Shown here piece by piece: positions 6,354 through 16,448 of a stretch of 64,000 bases of DNA (position 1 is the stretch's first letter; each line of letters opens with the position of its first letter). The DNA comes from Bacillota bacterium (lineage in GTDB: Bacteria > Bacillota > Clostridia > Oscillospirales > Ruminococcaceae). Position numbers and translations under genes: made by a program. The DNA lies in NCBI GenBank assembly GCA_023439835.1, contig JAEXUW010000021.1, forward strand, positions 1 through 64,000, written 5' to 3'. The notes below the pieces were generated by a model, which ran no database searches, was not told where the DNA came from, and saw nothing but the letters and a program-made list of their open reading frames with translations.

Positions 6354-8291
6354 CTATGAACTTTTGTTTATATTTTCTTTCTTGACCCACCAACCGTGAC
6401 CGTTACGATACCCATTACGCTCCATAAAAGGAGTAACGAGTTTAACATATGGTGTTTTGCATTCACATTGCATAATTGCGGCAACTTTTCTTACAAGCTC
6501 AACCTGCAACGCCCACCACGACTCGTATCGTGCTTTTGTTTCAGGTGTACAGTCATCTTCGTCAGCCTCATCCATCAACCAGCCCGCTTCATTCCAAGCA
6601 CCCGCAAGCGATGTAGCTAAAGCTGACTCGGTATAGTCGGCACCAAGCATATCATGCCACTCTTCAGCGGATACTCCCGAAAGCGGCTCACTTCCCATTA
6701 TCACAGCATCTTCGGGCAATTTAATAGAGTCTTCTTCATCCGTGGAATCGTTGTCAATATTTTTGTTTTCAATGTGTTTTTTGATGACCTTTTTTATTTT
6801 GTCCAGTGGAAACGGAGCATCTTCGGAAGAATGGTATTCAATGCTTTCTATTTGAGCAATTACTTCGTGGTTGTCTTTTCCGGTAGGAACAATAACATAA
6901 TCGCCCGCTTTCAGAGTGTCGTCATCGGTCAGATAGCAATATGTTTTTCCGTAATCATCAAACTGAACATTGCAAAAGATGTAATCTGTCTGCTTGCGCA
7001 AAGGCTTTCCATATACTGACGAATCGAGGATTTCGCCCATTCCGTAAAAACGCATAAAATCAAATATGGATTCTGCAAAATCCGCGAAATCGTCAGGGAG
7101 ACCGTTTTTGTCAAATGTACCGGTCAGGATTTGCTGTTCACCATACAGGTAATCAATTGTGATTTTGTAATCCTTCGTCTCCAGTGGATTTACGATGACA
7201 TCGGGAGGATTCCCTTCGGTATGAACCATGAAATCATCAGCGTTGATATCATCTAAAAAAGATGTGATACCATCCTCAACATGATATTTCCGAGACACCT
7301 GACAGCCAGTGCCGATATTTTGAATATGTTCCAAGACCTCACTTTTTCTGTCTATCGTGATGTGTTCACTGTAGTCCCAAGTCGCATATTCCCATGTAGC
7401 GCCTTCGGGTTTGACTCCGGGCTTAATCTTCGTTAGACGATGATAGTCAATAACAATCTTTTCAATTCTGTCTGAATTTGACCTGCCATCAAAAACAAGT
7501 AATTCAGGCATATTGAGATTGAAACGGATTATATTGGAAATGTTATCCAGCTCTTCGGAACACCCAGCGCAAAGTGAACCTCGAAAATGATATGACGCAT
7601 TCTCTGTATTCGTAAGTGTCATTTCCCATTCTCCAACATCAGTGACAAATGCCACATCGTATTCTTCGGAAAAGTAATCACCAACGATTTTCAAAATATA
7701 AGCAGCTTTTTCAGCTTCAATTTTGAAGTTCTTTGTGTTTGTTTTAATGTGCTTTGTTCCATCGCCGTAGGCATATGCAGAAAAGAATACTCTACCGTCT
7801 GCTGTAATGGAAAGATGCTGTTCAATTTCATCATCAGGCAACGGACAAGGACCAAAGCAGATATTGTTGGAAATGATCTGTATTTTACTTGCCATTCCTT
7901 CGAAAATGAAGGGGCTTGTATCATCGTCGGCTACGAGACGCTCCAGCCTGCCAAGAGCAGTAATAAACCACGATCTGTTCTCAAAGGAAAGTATATTCTC
8001 ACCGGGACCAGCCCAGTGTGTGAAATACCGCCATTTTGAAAAAATACCTGAGCCAAGAAGCGCCACATCGGTAATATCATCTATTATTTTATCCAGCTCG
8101 CGATAATCGTTAAAAGCATGGCTATTAGAGTAGGCTTCTTCAAAGGCTTTGCCACAGTCCATTTTGAAGCCGAGCGAGGGGCACTCTTCAGCAAAAGTGG
8201 GGTCTTCAATTTCACGCGACACAGTTTTTGTGTTCCGGAACTTGTCAAACCATTTCACCGCAAACGCATGAATATCCTGATTTGTATGCAT
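6354..8291 (-). CDS. large uncharacterised protein at the end of the defence block
   Basis: 645 aa, not recognised as a named family. There is no signal peptide or membrane segment. A beta-rich module around residues 436-505 contains TLKAGDYVIVPTGKDNHEV and PFPLDKIKKVIKK, a pattern resembling small SH3-like barrels. Residues 241-244 hold a CAGC pair. The C-terminal region (540-640) is rich in Trp and acidic residues (AEEWHDMLGADYTE, ESWWALQVELV). It is the last gene after mcrC with a 28-bp gap and a strong GGGGAGGTGAA ribosome-binding site, so it probably belongs to the same transcript. A role in the McrBC defence unit is only inferred from position. Confidence 0.7.
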   Translation of the reverse strand: MHTNQDIHAFAVKWFDKFRNTKTVSREIEDPTFAEECPSLGFKMDCGKAFEEAYSNSHAFNDYRELDKIIDDITDVALLGSGIFSKWRYFTHWAGPGENILSFENRSWFITALGRLERLVADDDTSPFIFEGMASKIQIISNNICFGPCPLPDDEIEQHLSITADGRVFFSAYAYGDGTKHIKTNTKNFKIEAEKAAYILKIVGDYFSEEYDVAFVTDVGEWEMTLTNTENASYHFRGSLCAGCSEELDNISNIIRFNLNMPELLVFDGRSNSDRIEKIVIDYHRLTKIKPGVKPEGATWEYATWDYSEHITIDRKSEVLEHIQNIGTGCQVSRKYHVEDGITSFLDDINADDFMVHTEGNPPDVIVNPLETKDYKITIDYLYGEQQILTGTFDKNGLPDDFADFAESIFDFMRFYGMGEILDSSVYGKPLRKQTDYIFCNVQFDDYGKTYCYLTDDDTLKAGDYVIVPTGKDNHEVIAQIESIEYHSSEDAPFPLDKIKKVIKKHIENKNIDNDSTDEEDSIKLPEDAVIMGSEPLSGVSAEEWHDMLGADYTESALATSLAGAWNEAGWLMDEADEDDCTPETKARYESWWALQVELVRKVAAIMQCECKTPYVKLVTPFMERNGYRNGHGWWVKKENINKSS

Positions 8292-8319
8292 AACTTCACC
8301 TCCCCGTTTATGCCATGTT

Positions 8320-9384
8320 TTATACTACATTTAATCCAAAGTGCTCTTCTACAATTCTGTTGAGCTGCGCAGCGATTTCAACAAATTGCAAATTCAAGTC
8401 CAGCGTTTTCACACTTATTTTATTACCGCTCATCTGATAAGCATTGTCTGGCTGGATTGTTTCGTCGGTTTTGGCGTACAGAAGCATTCCCGATACTTTA
8501 TGTGGTTTCTCTCCAAATTCTGAGTCTTTATTTTTCACATAGGTGAATATCTGGTACAGATTGCTGGAATGAAGGGTATGCACGTCAAATTGAACCTGTG
8601 TCGTATGTGTATAGTATTTTGCGTCGATAATCAGCACTTCGTTTCCCCTGGAAAGAGTAATATCGCTTTGCATTATTGGAAGCATTGTACCGATGCCATC
8701 GTCCAATGCCCATGGTATCTGCGATGCGCTTACATTCAATGCTGGAAATTCCTTGCTGTAGTATTCCAAGATAAATTTCTCATAAAGACGGCACATCCGC
8801 TGCTCATCGACAAACGATGCGAGCTTATATTCTCCTTGTTCCGTTGTCTGAAGCATTCCTTGCAGAATAAGCTGGCAAATACTGATGAGCATACGGTAGG
8901 TCTGGTTGTTTCTTTGAAACCGGATTGTTGCCCATTTTATAGATGATGGCTCCAATGTGTCCACGTTTGAAAAAAACAGCATTTCTTTCTTAAGAGCATC
9001 CTTGTGTTCGCTATCAACCTTTGAAAGACGAAGCAGGATCATCACGGTCGTTTTTAGAATTTGATTTAACAGGTTATTTTCTGATAGGTCGTCGTACTCG
9101 CAGGACAAAACCTGCTGGCGAGCAATCTTGTTTTTGATAGTGCCCGAAATATCAATTTTGCCACGCATAACTGCCATGTTTTCTGTCTTATTAAGATACT
9201 CACGATATAAACCCTGCTTCAATTGCTGCCCGATGCCTTTGGCGAGAATCGCAGCAAAGAGATTGTGCATATTCTCAAATTCCTCAGTCGCCACATCCTC
9301 AAAATTCGACTGATTCAGAGTGGTGAATGCATAGGAAAGCATATAGTATATATTCTTGATAAAGATACTCTTATCCTTAATCAT
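8320..9384 (-). CDS. mcrC: McrC-like nuclease subunit of a type IV restriction system
   Basis: 354 aa. The central QSDITL followed by VLIIDAKYY gives the Asp and D-x-K of the PD-(D/E)XK nuclease core, near residues 235-260. The N-terminal IKNIYYMLSYAF opening and MRGKIDISGTI are typical of the McrC/LlaJI family. McrC is activated by the McrB GTPase motor and cuts modified DNA. The start ATG overlaps the mcrB stop by four bases (ATGA), so the two subunits are translationally coupled. Confidence 0.9.
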   Translation of the reverse strand: MIKDKSIFIKNIYYMLSYAFTTLNQSNFEDVATEEFENMHNLFAAILAKGIGQQLKQGLYREYLNKTENMAVMRGKIDISGTIKNKIARQQVLSCEYDDLSENNLLNQILKTTVMILLRLSKVDSEHKDALKKEMLFFSNVDTLEPSSIKWATIRFQRNNQTYRMLISICQLILQGMLQTTEQGEYKLASFVDEQRMCRLYEKFILEYYSKEFPALNVSASQIPWALDDGIGTMLPIMQSDITLSRGNEVLIIDAKYYTHTTQVQFDVHTLHSSNLYQIFTYVKNKDSEFGEKPHKVSGMLLYAKTDETIQPDNAYQMSGNKISVKTLDLNLQFVEIAAQLNRIVEEHFGLNVV

Positions 9385-11771
9385 TGAAACACACCACGCA
9401 GAATGTTTTCCCAGCGCTGCAATTTACCACTGTCATCGAACCAGTATTCACTCAGCATGGGTAAAATGTCATAGTCAATAATGGAGTGCATCCATTCGTC
9501 AGTGCAGATGGCCTGCCCACAAAAATAGCTATGTCCAATACAGAATCCTTTACCGAGGGATTTGTCAAGCGTGATTTCCTTGTTAAGCTCCTTTACACGT
9601 TCGATAAGAGTGTTAAATGTTTCATTATTCAAACCATTTTGGTATTTTACAAAGCCTTCGGAGTCAAAGCCCGGTTCGATTTCAAAGAAGCTGAAACGAC
9701 GGCGGAGGGCATAATCAATCATAGCAAGACTTCGGTCAGCTGTATTCATCATGCCGATAATATAAAGGTTCTTTGGCACAGCAAACGACAAACCGTTATA
9801 TGCAAGTGTGGCTTTCGTGCCACGATAATCGCATTCAATCAACATAAGCAATTCGCCGAAGATTTTACTCATGTTGCCACGATTAATTTCGTCTATGATA
9901 AAGAAGAAGTCCTTGTCCGGCTGGTTTGCAGCCTTCTGACAGAAACGATAGAAGATGCCATATTTTAGCTCGAATCCGTCATTCACAGGCTTATAGCCCA
10001 TCATAAAATCTTCGTAAGAGTAATTCTGATGGAACTGGACGAATTCAATGCGGTTTTCGTCCTTTTCTCCAATCATCGAGTATGCGAGGCGCTTTGCTGC
10101 GAAAGTTTTCCCGACACCGGGTGCCCCCTGCAGAATAATGTTCTTTTTGTTTTTCAGGACTGAAAGCAGCATATCATAGCGGCTCTCTGTCATGTAAACC
10201 TCATTAAGGAAGTCCGCCTTGTCATACTTTTCTGATTTTTCTTCTTGAACAAGTGGATTTTCATCCCGAATCATATCGACGATAAAATCATACTCGCCCT
10301 TTGTCAGCTTAAACAAGCTGCCTTGCGGATTGCTGAAATACTCCATTCTCTCCAGCTCAGAGCAGCTTTTCAGCGTTTGATAATCAATCGGCGAGGAAAG
10401 CCCCTCGATTTTTTCAAAATAGATTTTCTCACCATCTTGTTCCGCACTAACTTTGCCAATCGCCACAATTTGTTTAACCGGGTTCGATTCATAGCCAATT
10501 ATCATGTCTCCGGCTTTTGCATCCAAGAAATTTTGGAAAATGCGACGTTTGTTGCCATTGTCATTATAGAGTGTATACGACTGTACTTCACCGACAGCAA
10601 TTTCCGAAAAACTCCATATTTTCGGATTTGCATTAAGCCACCAATAGCCATGTTCCTCTTCACCTGGAGCTGCAGCAACGTACAATTCCACTTGGCTTAG
10701 GTCAACCTTATCGAGGGCAGCAGATAATTCGTCTCGTAGTTTCCATATATAGCTACCAGATTCATCTTTACCAGCATTTCGTCCAACATACAGAATCGGC
10801 CACCAGCGAGAGTTTTCTTCATCTCTATCCATTACAGGACAGCCGGTTTTTTCTGCAATACGACGTGCCAAAGCAGAAGAACCGCTATTATAGAAGTTCT
10901 TCGTTTCACCGTATTTTATAGAGAGCTGGGTACATGTAGCCTGCCCGCCGTAGTCCTTCATACGCTTCATGATTTCAAGGCTCCCGGTTGTAAACACATC
11001 GGGGTCATTAAGTAGTTCTACCCACTCATCGACAGAAATGTTTGGCGTGTAATCTGTTGGAAACCAGTCGTCAGTGGCTACGGATTCTTTCTGGGAAAAG
11101 TAGCGACTGATGTAAAAGCCGATATCAATTGTAAGTGTTCTGTATTCCGGGTCTGGATAGCAATCCCCCGTTAGCTGGGATTTAAGCAGACTTACAAGTT
11201 CTTCATCTTTTTTGATTTCCACACATAGCTCATCATAGAAATTATAGAAATTGCGCAAATTGTCCGCATATGCGCCTTTCTTGAATCGATAATCGCTGCC
11301 GAGTTCATCTGCAACAGTTTTTATCTCGCCATATTTATAAATATAGTATTTGTCGGGATAACGCAGCCATAAGTAGGTGCTGACGGCATTTTCATACTGA
11401 TAATGCTGTCCTGCGCCGTTGCCATACTTTTCGAGCAGAATGGATGACTGGTCTTTAAAATCTGTAATTCTGGTAACGACATCCTTGCTTTCATCAAACA
11501 AAGCAAGGAACATCGCCCGTACTTCTTCAGGAGCCGTTTCCGCAAATTTCTCAATCATTCGCGCAGGAAAGTTATTCATGGACGCAAGCAAATTATATGT
11601 TTTTGAAAGGGAAAGAGTCAGCATGGCGGCAAAATCCGCTGCATTCACATCCCAATTGTCCTGAAAGAATTTTACTGCTTCCCACTTGTATTTCTCGTTT
11701 CCCCATTGGTTAGAAACGAAATTCTGCTTGTATTTTACAAGAGCGTCCTGCAAACGGAATTTCTCAAACAT
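9381..11771 (-). CDS. mcrB: McrB-like AAA+ GTPase with EVE-type modified-base reader domain
   Basis: 796 aa. Residues 1-370 form an N-terminal region without an obvious family. Residues about 376-500 look like an EVE (PUA-like) domain (GYWWLNANPKIWSF, AGDMIIGY, GSLFKLTKGEYD), a fold that reads modified cytosines in related restriction proteins. The C-terminal AAA+ motor has Walker A GAPGVGKT (549-556), Walker B FIIDEINRGN (from 624) and the McrB signature MMNTADRS (675-682). It should recognise modified DNA and translocate to activate McrC. AAGGAGGGG precedes the ATG. The stop overlaps mcrC, and it follows hsdR by 11 bp. Confidence 0.9.
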   Translation of the reverse strand: MFEKFRLQDALVKYKQNFVSNQWGNEKYKWEAVKFFQDNWDVNAADFAAMLTLSLSKTYNLLASMNNFPARMIEKFAETAPEEVRAMFLALFDESKDVVTRITDFKDQSSILLEKYGNGAGQHYQYENAVSTYLWLRYPDKYYIYKYGEIKTVADELGSDYRFKKGAYADNLRNFYNFYDELCVEIKKDEELVSLLKSQLTGDCYPDPEYRTLTIDIGFYISRYFSQKESVATDDWFPTDYTPNISVDEWVELLNDPDVFTTGSLEIMKRMKDYGGQATCTQLSIKYGETKNFYNSGSSALARRIAEKTGCPVMDRDEENSRWWPILYVGRNAGKDESGSYIWKLRDELSAALDKVDLSQVELYVAAAPGEEEHGYWWLNANPKIWSFSEIAVGEVQSYTLYNDNGNKRRIFQNFLDAKAGDMIIGYESNPVKQIVAIGKVSAEQDGEKIYFEKIEGLSSPIDYQTLKSCSELERMEYFSNPQGSLFKLTKGEYDFIVDMIRDENPLVQEEKSEKYDKADFLNEVYMTESRYDMLLSVLKNKKNIILQGAPGVGKTFAAKRLAYSMIGEKDENRIEFVQFHQNYSYEDFMMGYKPVNDGFELKYGIFYRFCQKAANQPDKDFFFIIDEINRGNMSKIFGELLMLIECDYRGTKATLAYNGLSFAVPKNLYIIGMMNTADRSLAMIDYALRRRFSFFEIEPGFDSEGFVKYQNGLNNETFNTLIERVKELNKEITLDKSLGKGFCIGHSYFCGQAICTDEWMHSIIDYDILPMLSEYWFDDSGKLQRWENILRGVFQ

Positions 11772-11782
11772 GATACCCCTCC

Positions 11783-14752
11783 TTAGGCTTTACGCAGGCT
11801 TGCGTATATTTCATCAGTAAAGATGCCTAGTACCTGCCGCTTTATTTCTTCGTTGCTTAAAAGCATCGAGAAAAAGTCCTGATTCTGCGAAAGCCCCTCG
11901 ATAAGGGCATCGTCGATGTCGTCAAAATAGGAAAACTCAAAATCTTTGACGGTGTTGTTTCTGGCGCTGGTTTTCAGTTTATCTGATTTTAGCAGTATGT
12001 CCCGGATTTGCAGCATTGCTTTTACCGCAACATCATTGTCATAGGTTTTTCCTGTTCGACTATTGATTTCCGCGATAATCTGGGAGAGTTTTTCTTCCTT
12101 TGCTTCGGTCAAGCCAAAGCTATCGGCCGTCGGCAGCTTCATAACCGGTTGCGCTACAAGCTCAGATTTTTTATGCTCCTCGTCCTTTTTCTGAACGAAA
12201 TTGGTTGCCTTGATTTTTCCATCGAGGTTATAACCGCCACCCGGATGCTTGATGTTGATGTAAGAAAGCAAGTAAGTAATGAAATTGTACTTTTTGTGCA
12301 GGTCTACATCCTCAAAACAAGAAACTTGGAGCAGAAATTCATAAAACCGAACGAAGTGGCGCATGAGAGCTACGATCTCCTGCTGCTTGGTGACATCGTA
12401 ATTTTCAATCAGATTTTTCGCCTTTTTGAAATAGAAGGTCAGTTTCTGTTTGTCCTTCGCGGTGATATTTTCGCTGTAGAGCAGGTCGTTGGCCTTCTCA
12501 ATATCATCCGGGTCAAGAACGGTATAGGAGTCGATATTAGCTTCAAGATCATAAATTGCCGTGGGTGTCACCGAATTTGACAGCAACGTCGTCGTGTAAT
12601 ATGGTGCAAAGGCAGCGGTAATATCCGCATAATCGTTTACGAAGTCCAACACGAATGTATGCTTCTCAAATGGCGGGAAGATGCGGTTCAAGCGTGACAG
12701 CGTCTGCACGGCTGTAACACCTTTTAGCTTTTTCATAACATACATGGCGCACAGCTTCGGCTGGTCGAATCCAGTCTGATATTTGTTTGCCACAAGCAGG
12801 ACTTGATAATCGTCCTTGTCAAATTCTTTCGTGAGCTGATCTTCAGAAAAACCGTTCATGGAGGGTTCTGTGTATTCGGTTGTATCATCGTTCGGCAGCT
12901 TTACCTTGCCAGAGAAAGCCACCAAAGCGCGAATATCCTTGTAGCCCTTCTTCGTGATATAGTCCTCGAAAGCCTGACGGTATTTGACAGCGCCCTGCCG
13001 GGAAGCTGTAATTACCATCGCTTTTGCCATACCACCAAGCTCCGTCATAACGGAAGTGCGGAAATGCTCCACAATGACTTCAATGCGCTGTGAGATGTTC
13101 GTTTCATGCAGTTCCACAAATCGGGCAATCTGCCGTTTGGCGTCAGAAGTCTTGCAGCGGGGGTCATCCTCAATTTCTTTATTTATCTGATAAAAGGTAT
13201 CATAAGTCGTATAGTTCTGCAGCACATCCAGAATAAAGCCTTCTTCAATGGCCTGCTTCATGGAGTAGACATGGAATGCTTCGCGCTGTCCCTTGGTATT
13301 CAACATCCCAAAAAGTTGAAGCGTGGTCGGCTTCGGTGTTGCAGTAAACGCAAACATCGACACATTTGCTTGCTTTCCGTTGCGGGCAATCTCGTCTGCA
13401 ATTATGTCCTGCACATCGTTATAATCCTGCTCACCGACACCCAAAGACTGTGTGACAGCCGCCATGTCTTTTCCGGCAGTGGAGGAATGCGCCTCGTCGA
13501 TAATGACTGCGAAGCGTTTTGCTTTCAACCCCGCGACGCTGTCCACGATATATGGAAATTTCTGAATTGTAGTTGCGATGATTTTTGTGTTGCCTTTGAG
13601 AGCGATTGCAAGATCGGCTGAATTGCACTTATCGTCCATCACACGGATAAGGCCTGTCTTGTGCTCCATACCCATAATGGCCTTTTGAAGCTGACGGTCG
13701 ACAACCACGCGGTCAGTAATGATGACCACATTATCAAAAATGATTTTATCATCGGCGTCATGCAATGACGTGAGCCGGTGCGCCAACCAAGCGATAGAAT
13801 TCGTTTTGCCGGAGCCTGCGCTGTGCTGAATCAGATAATTCTGCGCGGTTTTATTTTCGCGTACATCGCCCAATAGCTTACGAATGACGTCTAATTGGTG
13901 GTAACGCGGAAAAATGATACTTTCAGACTTTTTGATTTTGCCGGTAAACTCGTCCTCTTTTTCTTTTGTCTCTACAAATATGAACTTACTGATGAGGTTG
14001 AGTAAGGTATCCTTTGTGAGAATATCCTCCCACATATAGGACACGCTGTACTTGTCCTTGAAAGTGGGATTGCCCGCTCCGGCGTTGACGCCTTTTCCGT
14101 TGCCGATATTGAACGGCAGGAAGAAGGTAGAGTCGCCGGATAATTTTGTGGTCATATAGACCTCTTCCAGATCCATCGCAAAGTTGACGAGGCATCCCGC
14201 CTTAAACAAGAACAGACGCGTCTTCGGATTGCGTTCACAGCGAAACTGATAAATGGCATCCTGATAGGACTGCCCGGCAGCATTGCACTTGAGTTCAAAT
14301 GAAATGATGGCAAGGCCATTTAAGAAGATAACCAAATCGACACGTTCTTTGTCGCTTGCCCAGACCTCCTCCATAACAGAGAAGATGTTCTTTTCGTAGT
14401 TCGCGAGAAGTTCTTTATTAAAAGTGGTAGCCGGTTTGGTATACATTAGTTCCAGCTTCATGCTGGAAATTTCAATCCCATGTTTCAGGATATCCAGCAG
14501 GCTGCCACGCGCCTTTGTCGTCTCAGCGTTAATGAAACTGACAACGGTCTCTTCCAAGTCATCTTTATAGATTTTGCGCAGTGCCGCCATTGTTGCGCCC
14601 TGTGTATCGTTCAGAAATTTGAACAGCAGCTCACGGTCTATGGAAAACAGGCGGTCGAAACTGGTAGCCTTGCGGATGACATATCCGTTGTCTTTTTCCA
14701 AACGTTCCATTATAAACTTCTGATATTCTTTTTCTGAAAGAATGTTATTCAT
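11783..14752 (-). CDS. hsdR: type I restriction endonuclease subunit R
   Basis: 989 aa, normal HsdR length. The N-terminal PD-(D/E)XK nuclease is visible as VDLVIFLNGLAIISFELK (D139, E153, K155). The SF2 translocase follows with HSAGSGKTN (Walker A, 311-318), VIIDEAHSS (DEAH, 419-422), FTATPK and later QTGFDQPKL and TLSRLNR. It uses ATP to pull DNA and cuts unmethylated targets at a distance. The start overlaps the stop of the 133-aa gene upstream by four bases (ATGA). The frame is intact. Confidence 0.95.
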   Translation of the reverse strand: MNNILSEKEYQKFIMERLEKDNGYVIRKATSFDRLFSIDRELLFKFLNDTQGATMAALRKIYKDDLEETVVSFINAETTKARGSLLDILKHGIEISSMKLELMYTKPATTFNKELLANYEKNIFSVMEEVWASDKERVDLVIFLNGLAIISFELKCNAAGQSYQDAIYQFRCERNPKTRLFLFKAGCLVNFAMDLEEVYMTTKLSGDSTFFLPFNIGNGKGVNAGAGNPTFKDKYSVSYMWEDILTKDTLLNLISKFIFVETKEKEDEFTGKIKKSESIIFPRYHQLDVIRKLLGDVRENKTAQNYLIQHSAGSGKTNSIAWLAHRLTSLHDADDKIIFDNVVIITDRVVVDRQLQKAIMGMEHKTGLIRVMDDKCNSADLAIALKGNTKIIATTIQKFPYIVDSVAGLKAKRFAVIIDEAHSSTAGKDMAAVTQSLGVGEQDYNDVQDIIADEIARNGKQANVSMFAFTATPKPTTLQLFGMLNTKGQREAFHVYSMKQAIEEGFILDVLQNYTTYDTFYQINKEIEDDPRCKTSDAKRQIARFVELHETNISQRIEVIVEHFRTSVMTELGGMAKAMVITASRQGAVKYRQAFEDYITKKGYKDIRALVAFSGKVKLPNDDTTEYTEPSMNGFSEDQLTKEFDKDDYQVLLVANKYQTGFDQPKLCAMYVMKKLKGVTAVQTLSRLNRIFPPFEKHTFVLDFVNDYADITAAFAPYYTTTLLSNSVTPTAIYDLEANIDSYTVLDPDDIEKANDLLYSENITAKDKQKLTFYFKKAKNLIENYDVTKQQEIVALMRHFVRFYEFLLQVSCFEDVDLHKKYNFITYLLSYINIKHPGGGYNLDGKIKATNFVQKKDEEHKKSELVAQPVMKLPTADSFGLTEAKEEKLSQIIAEINSRTGKTYDNDVAVKAMLQIRDILLKSDKLKTSARNNTVKDFEFSYFDDIDDALIEGLSQNQDFFSMLLSNEEIKRQVLGIFTDEIYASLRKA

Positions 14753-15150
14753 GCGTCACGACCTCCTTTCTGCCTTGCTGTAGTTTTAGCTGGAGTATTT
14801 TTCAAATCTGAGCTATCTTTTGAATAATACTCTCTGCCATCATCAGACCAGATAATTCTGTTGTAGCGATTATCTGTAGATACATAAATTTCAAACCACT
14901 TTCTGTGTCTATAACGGTCTGATTCTATAGTGAATATTACTGCGCCAGATGCTTTGACCCATTGTTTTACCGTATTATAGTCTGTTGGGTCAATATGGTA
15001 GTCAATTCCTTGTTGATTATAAAAAGCATCTGTTGCTGCAGCAAGACTACAAAATTCATCCTTTGACTTATCAGCTTTCAAAAACTCGGTACCAGAGACA
15101 TATAACGCAACGCCAATCCCTAATTCACAATCAGCAAATTCAACTTTCAT
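14749..15150 (-). CDS. uncharacterised 133-aa protein between hsdS and hsdR
   Basis: Not recognised. It is a soluble protein with a beta-rich look (LGIGVALYVSG, SGAVIFTIESDRYRHRKWFEIYVSTDNRYNRIIWSD) and a basic tail. Its AAGGAGGT ribosome-binding site is excellent. ATGA overlaps join it both to hsdS upstream and to hsdR downstream, so it is translated in step with the restriction complex. Possible roles are regulator or structural partner of the R-M complex, or a protein that keeps restriction in check. Only the position supports these. Confidence 0.75.
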   Translation of the reverse strand: MKVEFADCELGIGVALYVSGTEFLKADKSKDEFCSLAAATDAFYNQQGIDYHIDPTDYNTVKQWVKASGAVIFTIESDRYRHRKWFEIYVSTDNRYNRIIWSDDGREYYSKDSSDLKNTPAKTTARQKGGRDA

Positions 15151-16436
15151 GCGGTGACCTCCTTTTTACCCGTGACATACTCATAGATGAGAGATTTCTT
15201 GTATTCATCTAAAGTGGCGAGCTGCGCCTGTTTATCGGCAATCACCGCATTGGTTTTATCAATCATGCTGTCGATATATTCGACAATCTCCTGTTGTTCC
15301 TGCAGGGAAGGAACTGGATAAAGCAATTCGGATAACTTATTCCAGCGCAAGTCACAAGAACGGACACGAATGCCGGTAGCCATTGCGACGAAAACATCAC
15401 CGTATGCCATGCTGCGAAGATAATACATGATGTAGCGTTTATTTTGCTTTGTGTCCAGCACATTCAAAACAGGTGAGGCTTTACCGCGAGAATCGGATAT
15501 ACCGATTGCCCCGGCGAAACCATCCATACCATGCACCACCAAATCGCCAACATCGATACCCTGGTAACCAATCTCCTTATCTGCCATTGTAAAGCCATCT
15601 TCACGGCGATTTGTGCGGAGCGTGACCTCACCATCTCTGAAACAGGTGACCACGCCATCGTCTTCTCTTATAGGTTTTTGGACATAGGTAAGTATGTATT
15701 TTCCACGGATGCAATTCCACGATGAAGGCATTGCTCCAATCCATTTCACGCCACTGTCTTTCATTGTAGCACCCGGATTCAAACCCTTTGTAACCGCTTC
15801 GGTAATGACCGACCGTTTGTATTGTTCCAAGGTGTCAATCTGTGATTGGATATCGGCGGTAAGACTGTCGATTTCGGAACATTTGGTGTCGAGGATGTCA
15901 GCAATAATTCGTTGTTCTTGTGCTGTTGCTACTGGAATAACTAAATTGCCGAACTTGTCCATCGGTATTCGCATACGAATCGTGTTTAACTTACCGTTGC
16001 CAGACTCTTTTATAAGAATACCGTTACCGAGACCAAATAAACTTTTTTGAAAAACTGTAGTCTGAAAAACATAGTTGAAATAGCGTACGTCGTCTTCATT
16101 GCTATACGGTCTGAGCATATAATAAACGGGACTTACACATCCGAAATAACGTGACAATCCCACCGAACCAGAAAGAATGTTCATGCTGTTCATTACTATA
16201 TCACCAGGATATGCCAACCTATATGCACTCACATCTTCTTTTGGCTTGTTACCGCCACCTTCCTTTTCGTCATAAGGAATAACACCCTGCTTTGCGGTAA
16301 GAGACAAGATATCAGATGTCCTTATAGGATTGTTTTTCTCTATACGCTCATTTAGGGTATATTTAATTTTTTTTAGTTTCCAGTTTGATGGAATTTTTCT
16401 GAGCCATTGTATCCCACTGTCTTTCATCTCTCTCAT
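15147..16436 (-). CDS. hsdS: type I restriction-modification specificity subunit S
   Basis: 429 aa with the duplicated HsdS layout. The first half opens MKDSGIQWLRKIPSNW and the second MKDSGVKWIGAMPSSW, each heading a variable target recognition domain. Each half ends in a conserved helical spacer (EQRIIADILDTKCSEIDSLTADIQ near 170; QQEIVEYIDSMIDKTNAVIAD near 385). The two TRDs read the two halves of a bipartite recognition site, which cannot be predicted here. GGCGGTGA precedes the ATG. It follows hsdM by 12 bp and overlaps the 133-aa gene. Confidence 0.93.
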   Translation of the reverse strand: MREMKDSGIQWLRKIPSNWKLKKIKYTLNERIEKNNPIRTSDILSLTAKQGVIPYDEKEGGGNKPKEDVSAYRLAYPGDIVMNSMNILSGSVGLSRYFGCVSPVYYMLRPYSNEDDVRYFNYVFQTTVFQKSLFGLGNGILIKESGNGKLNTIRMRIPMDKFGNLVIPVATAQEQRIIADILDTKCSEIDSLTADIQSQIDTLEQYKRSVITEAVTKGLNPGATMKDSGVKWIGAMPSSWNCIRGKYILTYVQKPIREDDGVVTCFRDGEVTLRTNRREDGFTMADKEIGYQGIDVGDLVVHGMDGFAGAIGISDSRGKASPVLNVLDTKQNKRYIMYYLRSMAYGDVFVAMATGIRVRSCDLRWNKLSELLYPVPSLQEQQEIVEYIDSMIDKTNAVIADKQAQLATLDEYKKSLIYEYVTGKKEVTA

Positions 16437-16448
16437 AACATCACCGCC

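Noticed and set aside
12008..12580. 190-codon + strand frame opposite hsdR
   Set aside because: It is antisense to HsdR motifs with no supporting start site and no recognisable product.
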